Source of the DNA: Acetivibrio alkalicellulosi
GTDB lineage: Bacteria > Bacillota > Clostridia > Acetivibrionales > Acetivibrionaceae
DNA length: 64,000 nt
NCBI GenBank assembly: GCA_008125075.1
Contig: VLTH01000003.1
Location: forward strand, 458,718 to 522,717
Reading direction: 5' to 3'
Below, in pieces: positions 56,059-64,000 of this stretch. A program made the translations under genes and the position numbers. The notes beneath the pieces were generated by a model. That model did not search any database and had not been told where the DNA came from. It saw nothing but the letters and a program-made list of their open reading frames with translations. How positions within the stretch are numbered: position 1 is the stretch's first letter; every line of letters begins with the position of its first letter.

Positions 56059-56099
56059 AATAGTAGAGGAAGTTATATTTTCAGCGTTCATAAGGAATA
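56056..56099. repeat. Family A half-repeat R7
   Basis: TAAAATAGTAGAGGAAG and TTATATTTTCAGCG match the right half of the family A unit. The left half is missing. It starts at the stop codon of the preceding gene. Confidence 0.6.
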
Positions 56100-56167
56100 G
56101 TGGGGCAGATTTCTTGTCACATGAGTTAATAAATGTGATAAGATACATGTCCCACTATCCTTTTTTA
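56093..56167. terminator. Bidirectional terminator
   Basis: AGGAATAGTGGGGCA (56093-56107) pairs with TGTCCCACTATCCT (56148-56161), with TTTTTT to the right. An inner CACAT/ATGTG stem supports it. It separates the plus-strand ribF unit from a convergent small gene. Confidence 0.75.
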
Positions 56168-56335
56168 GCTAAGTTTCTTTTTAATGACGTATCCCCAAAA
56201 CATGCCTTTTACAAATGCAAGTGCAAGTATTCCTAATGCAGATGATGCACTTAAATTAATGGTACGTTCCTCAGTATCTGTATTAATTTTTTCATGTGTT
56301 CTAGGATATTTTCTATAATACCTTACCTGATTCAT
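56165..56335 (-). CDS. Small single-span membrane protein (56 aa)
   Basis: An ATG at 56335 follows GGAGGG at ideal spacing. The frame encodes 56 residues: a polar, basic N-terminus (MNQVRYYRKYPRTHEK), then one hydrophobic segment (about residues 30-50, SSALGILALAFVKGMFWGYV) and a KKK end. It ends at a bidirectional terminator. It stands between two plus-strand gene groups with about 200 bp of AT-rich sequence upstream. No family was recognised, but the ribosome site and terminator indicate a real gene. Confidence 0.65.
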   Translation of the reverse strand: MNQVRYYRKYPRTHEKINTDTEERTINLSASSALGILALAFVKGMFWGYVIKKKLS

Positions 56336-56539
56336 AAAATCCCTCCATAAATTTATTATTTCAATTATAGTGATATTTTATTTATAAATAAAATATTGTA
56401 ATTGAATGTATAGGGAATATGTTATAATTTTCTTAAAAAAAGATTGTTATAAAACAAAGTTTTTGAGACAATAGTATTATGAAAGTAAAAGTTAATATGA
56501 ATTAAAAAATAATATTCATCTTTAGAAAGGATTGATACA

Positions 56540-57841
56540 ATGAATAATGAAATATTTTCTGATAGTCATTTAGAGGAAGTAGCATCCTTTAAAGGAATAA
56601 AATTATTTTGGATTAAAACACAAAAATTTAAAACAAACTCAATTAATATTTTTTTTCATGATAATTTAAGTAGAGATAGGGCATCAAAAAATGCGTTACT
56701 TCCTGCTGTTTTAAGAAGAGGTTCTAAAGAATTTCCATCTATTCGAGACATATCTAATTACTTAGAAGAACTTTATGGAACGTCATTTGATTGCGGTGTA
56801 ACAAAAAAAGGTGAAAATCAAATAATTCAATTCTATATTGAATACATTTCAGACAAGTATGCAAATTCAGATGTAGATCTCACTAAAAAAGCCTTCGACT
56901 TTCTTATAAAAATAATTACAGAACCATTATTAGAAAATGGAGCATTTATAGATGAATATGTAAAGCAGGAAATAAAAAAACTTAGTGAGTTAATATCTAG
57001 CAGAGTTAATGATAAAATGCATTATGCTGTAGAAAGATGCTTAGAAGAAATGTGTAGTGAGGAGCCCTTTGGTATATATGATTACGGAAATCTGGAAGAT
57101 TTGAAGTCAATAAACAAGGACAATTTGTTTGAGCACTACATAGAATTTATTGAGACTCTTCCTATGTATGTATTTATATCTGGTGATTTAAAACCTAATC
57201 AAATAGAATATATAAAGGATAGCTTAATTAAACTAAAACGGGGTAAAGAAATAGAGATACTAAAAAATGAAAAAGAGACTGTTGTCAATAACGTAAAAGA
57301 TATTATTGAAAGGTTTGATGTAAGTCAAGGAAAGCTATCTTTAGGTTTTAGAACAAATATATATCCTAAACAAGAGGATTATTATAAATTATTAGTATAC
57401 AACAGTGTCTTAGGTGGTGGCATACATTCAAAACTCTTTCAGAATGTACGTGAAAAGGAAGGATTAGCATACTATGCTTTTTCCCGTCTTGAAAAATTTA
57501 AAGGCTTAATGGTTATAAGCAGTGGAATTGAGATTTTAAACAGAGACAGGGCAATTGATGTAATAAAAAATCAATTAGATGAAATAAAAAGAGGAAATAT
57601 AACTGATTATGAGTATGATGCTGCAATAAAGAGTATTGAAACAGGAATAAAATCATTAAAAGACAGCCAGCTCCAATTAGTTGATTTTTATTTGAGTCAG
57701 TTTATTGCAACAACAAATGATAAGCCAGATGCCATTATTGAAAAGGTAAAAAGTGTTTCAAAAGAAGATATAATAGAAATTGCTTCAAAAATAATACTTG
57801 ATACAGTTTACTTTATTACAAACAAAGAGAAAGGAGAATAG
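56540..57841 (+). CDS. ymfF: M16 peptidase-like protein without zinc motif (YmfF type)
   Basis: This 433-residue protein has the M16 fold pattern (RRGSKEFPSIRDISNYLEELYG, GGIHSKLFQNVREKEGLAYYA). It lacks the HxxEH zinc site, so it is the non-catalytic partner of a pair. It starts two bases before its partner's ribosome site region ends and lies directly ahead of the active-type partner, as in Bacillus ymfF-ymfH. The pair probably forms a heterodimer that handles peptides. Confidence 0.85.
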   Translation: MNNEIFSDSHLEEVASFKGIKLFWIKTQKFKTNSINIFFHDNLSRDRASKNALLPAVLRRGSKEFPSIRDISNYLEELYGTSFDCGVTKKGENQIIQFYIEYISDKYANSDVDLTKKAFDFLIKIITEPLLENGAFIDEYVKQEIKKLSELISSRVNDKMHYAVERCLEEMCSEEPFGIYDYGNLEDLKSINKDNLFEHYIEFIETLPMYVFISGDLKPNQIEYIKDSLIKLKRGKEIEILKNEKETVVNNVKDIIERFDVSQGKLSLGFRTNIYPKQEDYYKLLVYNSVLGGGIHSKLFQNVREKEGLAYYAFSRLEKFKGLMVISSGIEILNRDRAIDVIKNQLDEIKRGNITDYEYDAAIKSIETGIKSLKDSQLQLVDFYLSQFIATTNDKPDAIIEKVKSVSKEDIIEIASKIILDTVYFITNKEKGE

Positions 57842-57843
57842 AC

Positions 57844-59121
57844 ATGGATATAAAAACAATTAATTATAGCAAAATAGATGAAGTTGTACATTGTTATGAA
57901 CATAAAAGTGGTTTGAAAGCTTTTGTTATACCTAAAAAAGGGTATTCTAAAAAATATGCAACTTTTGCAACTCATTATGGTTCTATAAATAATGAATTTA
58001 CCATCGATGGAGAAAACACGAGAGTTCCTGATGGTATTGCTCATTTTTTAGAACACAAGCTATTTGAACAAAAAGATGGGAGTGTAATGGATAAATTTTC
58101 AAAGCTTGGATCTAGTCCTAATGCATACACAAGCTTTTCTCAAACTGTTTACCTTTTCTCTTGTACAGATAGATTTGATGAGAACTTTGATCTTTTGTTG
58201 GACTACGTACAAAATCCCTATATTACCGAAGAAAGTGTAGAAAAGGAAAAGGGTATAATTGGTCAGGAAATAAGAATGTATGATGATAATGCAAACTGGA
58301 AAGTTTTCTTTAATTTACTAGATGCTTTTTATGAAAAAAATCCAGTAAAAATTGATATTGCAGGTAGCATTGAAAGTATATCAAAAATAAATAAAGATTT
58401 TTTGTATAAGTGTTATAATACTTTTTATCATCCTTCTAATATGGTTATTTTGGTGGTAGGAGATGTAGATCATAAAGAAGTATTCTCAAAAGTTGAAAAA
58501 GCCATTAACGTTACAGATAAGCAACCTGATATTAAGAGAGTTTTCCCAGATGAGCCACTTAGTATTAACAAGGATTATGTTGAATACAAGCTTGCTATTG
58601 CAATGCCAGTATTTCAAATGGGATTTAAAGATAGTGGATTTACAACAAAGGGAATTGAGTGCTTAAATAGAGAAATAGCTGTCAAGATTCTTCTTGAAAT
58701 GATTTTAGGGAGAAGTTCAAATCTATATACAAAACTTTATAATGAAGGACTTATTAATAATACTTTTGATTTTGACTATAGTATTGAAGAAAATTATGCT
58801 TTTTCAGCCTTTGGAGGTGAATCAAAAGATCCTTTAAAAGTTAAAGAATTTATTGTAGATGAAATTAAGGATTTATATAATAGAGGGATAAGTAAGGATG
58901 ACTTTGAACGAATAAAAAAATCAATGAGAGGAAGGTTTATTAAGCAGTTGAATTCGGTTGAAAGGGTATCCCATATGTTTATGTCAGTATATTTTAAACA
59001 TGTAAACTTATTTGATTATATTGAAGTATATGATAATATATCTTTTGAATATCTAGAAAATGTTTTTAATGAGCATTTCGTTGTGGATAACTTAGCTCTA
59101 TCTGTAGTTAAACCTATCTAA
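57844..59121 (+). CDS. ymfH: M16 zinc peptidase (YmfH type)
   Basis: This 425-residue insulinase-family peptidase has the inverted zinc motif in GIAHFLEHKLFE and a downstream glutamate in the VEKEKGIIGQEIRMY region. The GSSPNAYTSFSQTVY block follows the motif. The ATG lies behind AAAGGAG, two bases after its partner ends. It is not placed with a substrate or bacteriocin gene, so its target is unknown. Confidence 0.87.
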   Translation: MDIKTINYSKIDEVVHCYEHKSGLKAFVIPKKGYSKKYATFATHYGSINNEFTIDGENTRVPDGIAHFLEHKLFEQKDGSVMDKFSKLGSSPNAYTSFSQTVYLFSCTDRFDENFDLLLDYVQNPYITEESVEKEKGIIGQEIRMYDDNANWKVFFNLLDAFYEKNPVKIDIAGSIESISKINKDFLYKCYNTFYHPSNMVILVVGDVDHKEVFSKVEKAINVTDKQPDIKRVFPDEPLSINKDYVEYKLAIAMPVFQMGFKDSGFTTKGIECLNREIAVKILLEMILGRSSNLYTKLYNEGLINNTFDFDYSIEENYAFSAFGGESKDPLKVKEFIVDEIKDLYNRGISKDDFERIKKSMRGRFIKQLNSVERVSHMFMSVYFKHVNLFDYIEVYDNISFEYLENVFNEHFVVDNLALSVVKPI

Positions 59122-59148
59122 AAATTAGTAGCTTATGATAAAATGCGT

Positions 59149-59178
59149 GTGCCATATGTTTGCTTAGCAAACAGGCAC
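59149..59178. repeat. Family C hairpin before lgt
   Basis: GTGCC-ATAT-GTTTGC pairs with GCAAAC-A-GGCAC around TTA. It is nearly identical to the hairpin after polC. Confidence 0.6.
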
Positions 59179-59263
59179 ATGTGTAGAGCCGTTCATTGGA
59201 ATACAACGTTTTTATTCTATGTTGGGGTACTTTAAGATGTTTATTAAGACAAAGGAGGAAAAT

Positions 59264-60097
59264 ATGGATTATGTTAGATTTCCTAATTTAGGAGATTTTA
59301 AAATACCAGTTACAGATGTTGCTTTTCATATATTTGGAAGGCCGATTCTCTGGTACGGAATAATAATTTCAACAGGATTTATTATTGCTGTATTATTGGG
59401 AATGAAAAACAGTAAAAGATTTGGTTTAGAACAAGATCATGTTTTAGATATTGTTCTTTGGGGAACTCCGGCTGGCATAATTGGAGCAAGGCTTTATTAT
59501 GTAATATTTAATTGGGGCGAATTTGGAGGAGATTTATTAAAGATAATTAATATAAGAACAGGTGGTTTAGCTATCTATGGAGGTCTTATTGGTGCAGTTG
59601 TGGCTTCCTATATATATTGTAAAGTTAAAAAAATTGATTTTCTTAATCTTTTAGATTTTGGTGGGCCATACTTTGTGCTAGCTCAGGCTATAGGGCGTTG
59701 GGGTAATTTCACTAATCAGGAGGCCTTTGGCGTAAACACTACTTTGCCATGGGGAATGACCAGTGATAAGATAAGAGGAACATTAGAAAAACTTGAAGGT
59801 GTAGGAGTAAACCCAGATTTACCTGTTCATCCAACTTTTTTATATGAATCACTATGGAATTTTGCAGTGTTTTTCTTTCTTATGTGGTACAGAAAAAAAT
59901 ACAAAATTTCGGGAGAATTATTTTTTATGTATATGATTTTGTATGGTGTAGGTAGGTTTTTTATTGAGGGATTGAGAATAGATAGTCTTTATATTGGACC
60001 ATTTAGAATCTCACAATTGCTTGCAGCTTCTTTTGTTATAGTATTTAGTGTGATATTTATAATAAGGCGTAAAAAAAGTCGAATAATGGAAACTTAA
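59264..60097 (+). CDS. lgt: Prolipoprotein diacylglyceryl transferase
   Basis: This 277-residue polytopic enzyme adds diacylglycerol to the lipobox cysteine of prolipoproteins. It has the Lgt signature GRWGNFTNQEAFG, GGLAIYGGLIGA and FIEGLRIDSL with several hydrophobic helices. I chose the ATG at 59264 because AAAGGAGG lies just upstream and the protein starts MDYVRFPNLG. Upstream codons are not family-like. Confidence 0.94.
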   Translation: MDYVRFPNLGDFKIPVTDVAFHIFGRPILWYGIIISTGFIIAVLLGMKNSKRFGLEQDHVLDIVLWGTPAGIIGARLYYVIFNWGEFGGDLLKIINIRTGGLAIYGGLIGAVVASYIYCKVKKIDFLNLLDFGGPYFVLAQAIGRWGNFTNQEAFGVNTTLPWGMTSDKIRGTLEKLEGVGVNPDLPVHPTFLYESLWNFAVFFFLMWYRKKYKISGELFFMYMILYGVGRFFIEGLRIDSLYIGPFRISQLLAASFVIVFSVIFIIRRKKSRIMET

Positions 60098-60129
60098 TGT
60101 TACGATATTATTACATTTTTTTAACATTA

Positions 60130-60158
60130 TTGACACACCATTAGTATTTTCTTATAAT
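60130..60158 (+). promoter_or_regulatory. Consensus promoter of the Spo0E-like gene
   Basis: TTGACA (60130-60135), a 17-bp spacer and TATAAT (60153-60158) form an exact consensus. Confidence 0.8.
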
Positions 60159-60266
60159 TAAGAAACATAAACAAATGAGACTTTAGATATATTGGCATAT
60201 TAAGTCAAAATTTGTTGAAAACTAGAATTGTATTATTTTTACAAAAGAAAAAATGGTGGTGTTAAA

Positions 60267-60422
60267 ATGAATCAAACTATAATCCGGGTCATGCAGGACA
60301 AGTTGAACAATATGATTGACAGCGGAGATGATTATACTAAGATCTATGAAATGAGTGTCAAACTAGATTCTCTTATTGTTCAATATTATAATGAAATATT
60401 AAAAGAAAATGACTCAAAATAA
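60267..60422 (+). CDS. Spo0E-like aspartyl-phosphate phosphatase
   Basis: This 51-residue two-helix protein has the Spo0E-family signature SVKLDSLIVQYYN, whose SxxLDxLI core strips phosphate from Spo0A~P or similar response regulators. The ATG lies behind GGTGGTG. It has its own consensus promoter and terminator, so it is an independently controlled brake, probably on sporulation entry. Confidence 0.85.
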   Translation: MNQTIIRVMQDKLNNMIDSGDDYTKIYEMSVKLDSLIVQYYNEILKENDSK

Positions 60423-60439
60423 ATTACATACCAAAAAAT

Positions 60440-60475
60440 AAGATAGGACTTATGTCCTATCTTTTATTTTTTTTA
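60440..60475 (+). terminator. Terminator of the Spo0E-like gene
   Basis: AAGATAGGAC (60440-60449) pairs with GTCCTATCTT (60454-60463), followed by a long T-rich run. Confidence 0.9.
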
Positions 60476-60489
60476 CAGGAAATTTTAAA

Positions 60490-60566
60490 TTTACACTTGA
60501 TTATTAAGCAATTATAGAATAAAATTAAATATAAGTGGTGGAAAGTGGAGCGAAGTGGTGGTTGGT
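60490..60566 (+). promoter_or_regulatory. mraZ promoter and MraZ operator repeats
   Basis: TTTACA (60490-60495), a 17-bp spacer and TATAGA (60513-60518) precede GTGG repeats at 60535, 60545 and 60555, exactly 10 bp apart, with a weaker fourth near 60562. Such 10-bp-spaced repeats are the known MraZ binding pattern, so the operon probably represses itself. Confidence 0.75.
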
Positions 60567-60588
60567 ACCAAAATGTGAGGTGAATTAG

Positions 60589-61026
60589 TTGTTTTATGGT
60601 GAATACCAGCATTCAGTTGATGTAAAAGGCCGTGTTATCATTCCATCTAAGTTCAGGGATGGACTTGGGGAAAAGTTTATTTTAACTAAGGGTCTTGATA
60701 ACTGTTTATTTGTGTATTCATCCCAAGAGTGGGCCAACATTGAGTCAAAGCTTAGAGCACTACCATTTACTGATAAAGATGTAAGAGCATTTGTAAGATT
60801 CTTTTTTGCCGGAGCCACTGAATGTGAGCTGGACAAGCAGGGAAGAATACTGATTCCACAGAACTTGAGAGAATATGCAGCTTTAGAAAAAGATATTTTA
60901 ATCACTGGAATTTCAAATAGAGTTGAAATTTGGAATAAAGATAAGTGGGAAAAATACATGCAAGGTGAAGACATCAGCATGGATAAGATTACAGAAAAGC
61001 TAAATAATTTAGAAATTAAAATATAA
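60589..61026 (+). CDS. mraZ: Transcriptional regulator MraZ
   Basis: This 145-residue protein has two AbrB-like half domains: [19 protein letters not shown] and [19 protein letters not shown]. It binds repeats in its own promoter and controls the division/cell-wall cluster. It starts at TTG behind GTGAGGTG; the next in-frame ATG would remove the first half-domain. Confidence 0.95.
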   Translation: MFYGEYQHSVDVKGRVIIPSKFRDGLGEKFILTKGLDNCLFVYSSQEWANIESKLRALPFTDKDVRAFVRFFFAGATECELDKQGRILIPQNLREYAALEKDILITGISNRVEIWNKDKWEKYMQGEDISMDKITEKLNNLEIKI

Positions 61027-61088
61027 TTTAAAGGCTAGTTGTCAAGAATATAAGAAGTAGCTAATAAAAAATGGAGTGTATAAGTTAA

Positions 61089-62042
61089 ATGGATTTTGAT
61101 CACAGTCCTGTAATGCTAGAAGAAGTAATTGATAGATTGGATATAAAACCACAAGGTGTTTATTTAGATGGAACGTTAGGTGGAGCAGGGCATTCACTAG
61201 AAATATACAGACGCCTAAATAAAGATGGAATACTCATTGGATTGGATCAGGATATATTTGCTTTAGAGACATCCACAAAAAGACTTAAGGATGCAAATGG
61301 ACAGGCTAAAACAATACTTGTCAACACTAACTTTAAAAATATTAAGGAAGTTTGTGAAAAAAACAATATTGAAGGTTTAGATGGAATACTACTGGATCTT
61401 GGAGTTTCATCTCATCAATTAGACCAGGCAGAGAGAGGATTTAGTTACCAAAAAGACGCACAACTGGACATGAGAATGGACAGAAGAGAAGAACTTACAG
61501 CACAAATTATTGTAAATGAATATAGCATGGAAGAAATAAAAAATATAATACAAAGCTTTGGTGAAGAAAGATGGGCATCTAGGATTGCAGAGTTTATAGT
61601 TGACAGAAGAAAAGAAAAGAAAATTGAGACTACATCACAGCTTGTAGACATAATTAAGGCAGCAATACCAAGTGGAGCAAGAAGGGATGGACCCCATCCT
61701 GCAAAAAGGACATTTCAAGCATTGCGCATAGCAGTTAATAATGAGCTGGGCATACTTGAAAAGGTAATTAAAGATGGAATAACACTTTTAAAACCAGGAG
61801 GAAGATTTTGTGTAATATCATTTCATTCTCTTGAGGACAGAATTGTTAAGAATGTTTTTAATAATAGTGTAAATCCATGTACATGTCCTCCGGAATTTCC
61901 CGTATGTATTTGTGGGAAGAAACCAGAGGTGGTGTTAATAGGAAGAAAACCTGTAACTGCCTCTAATGATGAACTTGAAAGAAATCCTAGGTCTAGAAGT
62001 GCAAAGCTCAGAGTTGCTGAAAAAATGATTATCCAATCTTAG
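61089..62042 (+). CDS. rsmH: 16S rRNA (cytosine-1402-N4) methyltransferase
   Basis: This 317-residue SAM enzyme has HSPVMLEEVIDRL, the SAM-binding LDGTLGGAGHSLEI, LLDLGVSSHQLD, HPAKRTFQALRIAVN and VISFHSLEDRIVK. A CxC-rich stretch near the end (CTCPPEFPVCICGKKP) is normal for the family. It is the second gene of the mra cluster. Confidence 0.96.
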   Translation: MDFDHSPVMLEEVIDRLDIKPQGVYLDGTLGGAGHSLEIYRRLNKDGILIGLDQDIFALETSTKRLKDANGQAKTILVNTNFKNIKEVCEKNNIEGLDGILLDLGVSSHQLDQAERGFSYQKDAQLDMRMDRREELTAQIIVNEYSMEEIKNIIQSFGEERWASRIAEFIVDRRKEKKIETTSQLVDIIKAAIPSGARRDGPHPAKRTFQALRIAVNNELGILEKVIKDGITLLKPGGRFCVISFHSLEDRIVKNVFNNSVNPCTCPPEFPVCICGKKPEVVLIGRKPVTASNDELERNPRSRSAKLRVAEKMIIQS

Positions 62043-62070
62043 AAAACTTTTTCTAAGGGGTATAAATAAA

Positions 62071-62240
62071 ACAAAAGAAAAAGTATTAATAAACAAAAGA
62101 AAAAAGAGATTTAATTACAAAAGAAAAAGAATTAAATTACAAAAGAAAAAGATTTTTAATTACAAAAGAAAAAAGTATAAAAAACAAAAGATGAAGTTTT
62201 AATTACAAAAGAAAAGAAGAAAAATACTTTACAAAAGACA
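62071..62240 (+). repeat. Degenerate ACAAAAGAAAAA tandem repeat between rsmH and ftsL
   Basis: About seven or eight units of ACAAAAGAAAAAG plus ATTAATT-like spacers (period about 20-27 bp) are lined up on one strand. The stretch is purine-rich on the plus strand. No reading frame crosses it. Confidence 0.65.
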
Positions 62241-62253
62241 AAATTTACTTGTC

Positions 62254-62349
62254 AAACAGACAAGAGCCAAACTCTAGTAAGCTTTAAGTTTTTTTATTCC
62301 GGGGGGTGATGCTTGTTGCATAGCTAGCCCCCGGATTTGTTGTCTGTTT
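62254..62349 (+). ncRNA. Stem-loop structure upstream of ftsL
   Basis: An outer stem AAACAGACAA (62254-62263) with TTGTCTGTTT (62340-62349) encloses a strong GC stem. CCGGGGG (62299-62305) pairs with CCCCCGG (62328-62334), holding an inner ATGC/GCAT hairpin. GC content is unusually high for the region. It could terminate or process the rsmH message, or be a regulatory leader for ftsL. Confidence 0.5.
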
Positions 62350-62451
62350 ATAAGGTTTGCACTTGATTTGATTCTTATATGAAACTATAAATGTAGCTAA
62401 AAAAGATTTATGAATCATGATAGTAATATAATCTTAGGAAGGTGAATACAA

Positions 62452-62934
62452 ATGATAAAAGATAAGAGTTACATACATGGAACGGCAGCTAGAAAACTTG
62501 AATATGATGTATACAAAGAAAATAAGGTTTTAAGTGCAAAAAGAAAGCAGAGAAACAATAACAAGATCAAAGTAAAATACGTTTTTGCACTTTTGTTAGT
62601 ATTTTGTTTAGGTTGTTTTGTTATGTACAGATATGTACAAATTACTGAACAAAATTATAAGATAGATAAACAAATTATTCAATACAATGAAATAAAAAAT
62701 GAAAATGTAAGTATAAAAGTTGATATAGAAAGCAGCATGGATTTGCGAAGTATTGAGAAAAAAGCTCAAGAACTTGGATTACAAAGACCTGATAGACATC
62801 AAATTGTATATGTGAGCGTTCCGAGAAATAATTCTGCTCTTGTTTTAGATGATGTAAAGTTACAAGAAGAGAATGAAGGAATATTTAGGAGTTTATTGAG
62901 TAATATTAAGAAGGTAGGAAGTTTTTTATACTAG
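62452..62934 (+). CDS. ftsL: Cell division protein FtsL-like
   Basis: This 160-residue single-span protein has a basic cytoplasmic N-terminus, a membrane helix at about 43-62 and an external coiled coil (EQNYKIDKQIIQYNEIKNEN). The FtsL/DivIC-like helix SIEKKAQELGLQRPDRHQIVYV follows. Sequence identity in this family is low, so the call rests on topology and place between rsmH and a class B PBP. The ribosome site is AGGAAGG. Confidence 0.8.
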   Translation: MIKDKSYIHGTAARKLEYDVYKENKVLSAKRKQRNNNKIKVKYVFALLLVFCLGCFVMYRYVQITEQNYKIDKQIIQYNEIKNENVSIKVDIESSMDLRSIEKKAQELGLQRPDRHQIVYVSVPRNNSALVLDDVKLQEENEGIFRSLLSNIKKVGSFLY

Positions 62935-62936
62935 AC

Positions 62937-63070
62937 ATTCATGAGAATAAATCTCACAACATGATATCAAAAGTATGGTTGGAATAAATGTCTTAGAGCA
63001 TGTGTCTGTTTGAGTAAGCAAACAAATGGCACGCGTATAAAATAAAAGTTTCTGTTTTGAAAAGTATTTT
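62937..63070. repeat. Family B/C repeat between ftsL and the PBP gene
   Basis: ACATTCATGAGAATAAATC (family B-like) is followed by a GTGTCTGTTTG/CAAACAAATGGCAC hairpin (about 63003-63033) and TTTTGAAAAGTATTTTGAGA, the order seen at 40209-40410. Confidence 0.55.
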
Positions 63071-63132
63071 GAGAATAAGGAATAAAGTTTTATTTATAGG
63101 GGGGGCTTTGTTTGGCGGGAGCTACATTAATT

Positions 63133-64000
63133 ATGAAAAAAAGGCTTTTGTTTTTATTAGTAGCTTTTTCCCTTTTTATATTTGGATTAGCTGGCAGAGT
63201 TGGATGGATTCAGTTAATCAGAGGCCCAGAACTTCAGGAAATGGCTTTTAGACAGCAAAATCGAGATAGGGAAATTACACCTAGAAGGGGCACTATATAT
63301 GATAGAAATGGAGAAATTCTTGCTATTAGTTCTAATGTTGAAAGAATAGTGGTAAATCCTCAAGAAGTACCTAAATCTCAGCAGGAAAGAGAAGATATGG
63401 CTTATGATCTTGCTCGCATTTTAGATATGAAAGAGGATGATGTTTTAAACAGAATAAACAGAAACAGCCGGTATGAGGTAATAAAAAGACAGGTAAGTAA
63501 AGAAGTTGGAAATAAGGTAAGGCAGTGGAGAAGTGAAAAAAATATAAAAGGTATTTATATTGATGAAGATACAAAGAGGCATTATCCTAATAACAATATT
63601 GCAGCTCATGTTTTAGGATTTGTCGGAGATGATAATCAGGGCCTTGATGGGATAGAAAGTACGATGGAAAGATATCTTAAAGGTATACCTGGAAAAATAT
63701 TAAGTGAAGTAGATGCATGGGGGAGACAAACTCCTTTTTTTGAAGAAAAAAGAATTGATCCTCAGGATGGTTTGAATGTAGTGCTTACTATTGATGCTGA
63801 TATTCAATATATTGCTACAAAGGAATTAAAGAAGGCAATTGATGACAATAAAGCTTTAAATGGTGGAGTAGTTGTGGTGATGGATCCAAGGAATGGAGAT
63901 GTTCTTGCAATGGTTTCAATGCCCGATTTTAATCCTAACGATCCAAGAGCTTGTCCGCCGGGACAAAATCCAGAAGAGTGGAGTGGAAGAACAACAGATG
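63133..64000 (+). CDS. Class B penicillin-binding protein (FtsI/SpoVD type), 3' end outside the window
   Basis: The frame is open from an ATG at 63133 to the window end (289 residues). It has an N-terminal membrane helix (LLFLLVAFSLFIFGLAGRVG) and the PBP dimerisation block REITPRRGTIYDRNGEILA. The hinge NNNIAAHVLGFVG and VVVVMDPRNGDVLAMVSMPDFNP follow. The SxxK, SxN and KTG motifs lie beyond the edge. Its place after ftsL indicates a septal or spore-specific transpeptidase; SpoVD or FtsI cannot be told apart without the C-terminal PASTA region. Confidence 0.88.
   Translation, partial: MKKRLLFLLVAFSLFIFGLAGRVGWIQLIRGPELQEMAFRQQNRDREITPRRGTIYDRNGEILAISSNVERIVVNPQEVPKSQQEREDMAYDLARILDMKEDDVLNRINRNSRYEVIKRQVSKEVGNKVRQWRSEKNIKGIYIDEDTKRHYPNNNIAAHVLGFVGDDNQGLDGIESTMERYLKGIPGKILSEVDAWGRQTPFFEEKRIDPQDGLNVVLTIDADIQYIATKELKKAIDDNKALNGGVVVVMDPRNGDVLAMVSMPDFNPNDPRACPPGQNPEEWSGRTTD

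Overview
The window comes from an AT-rich, Gram-positive, endospore-forming anaerobe of the Clostridia. It most likely belongs to the cellulosome-producing clostridia (Acetivibrio / Ruminiclostridium-like). The signs are a type I dockerin protein, a giant S-layer-anchored xylanase, PolC replicase, sigma-K with its pro-sequence, a Spo0E-like phosphatase, MltG/TrmR/U32 synteny and a mraZ-rsmH-ftsL-PBP division cluster. The species cannot be fixed from sequence alone. No rRNA, tRNA or CRISPR array was seen.

Positions 1 to about 17200 are a scrambled accessory region. It holds a frameshifted transposase fragment, an AraC/GyrI regulator that has lost its 5' end, a DUF234-type ATPase, a small zinc-ribbon membrane protein, HTH fragments, a truncated superfamily I helicase, two Rpn-type PD-(D/E)XK nuclease genes that are near-identical over about 800 bp, an AAA_14/DUF4143 ATPase, and a 1981-aa protein with two GH10 xylanase domains, CBMs and three SLH domains. 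Threaded through it are three copies of the 3' half of sigK. The copy at 16455-17162 is intact. The copies at 6952-7334 and 3868-5624 are 3' halves only. Both leave sigK homology at the Cys-Ile-Glu-Asn-Glu codons, where skin elements split sigK in Bacillus, and both then share about 25 bp of non-sigK sequence. The repeated block (Rpn gene, terminator, sigK 3' half) lies about 9.5 kb apart in direct orientation and brackets the xylanase and ATPase.

Positions 17200 to 24100 (minus strand) carry a class B PBP next to sigK, a U32 tRNA-hydroxylation protein (TrhP type), the TrmR methyltransferase, MltG and TypA. Positions 24400 to 29300 (plus strand) carry pdxST, then rpsB-tsf-pyrH-frr and a small conserved protein. 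After a hairpin-rich spacer come the dockerin protein with three repeats of an unrecognised module, a hypothetical protein, and an rtcB-prfH RNA/ribosome-repair pair. That pair sits behind a consensus promoter and a leader of about 400 nt that ends in an intrinsic terminator.

Positions 34800 to 64000 are core housekeeping genes on the plus strand: uppS-cdsA-dxr-rseP-ispG, a GT2 glycosyltransferase, polC, the rimP-nusA-rnpM-ylxQ-infB-rbfA-nrnA-truB-ribF translation cluster, a quinate-dehydrogenase-like gene, two M16 peptidase-like genes, lgt, a Spo0E-like gene, and mraZ-rsmH-ftsL-PBP, which runs off the window. The intergenic spaces hold two families of short palindromic repeats. Family A (about 100 bp) often begins at the stop codon of the preceding gene, and one copy is expanded into 64-bp tandem units. 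Family B/C carries a conserved GTGCC...GGCAC hairpin.
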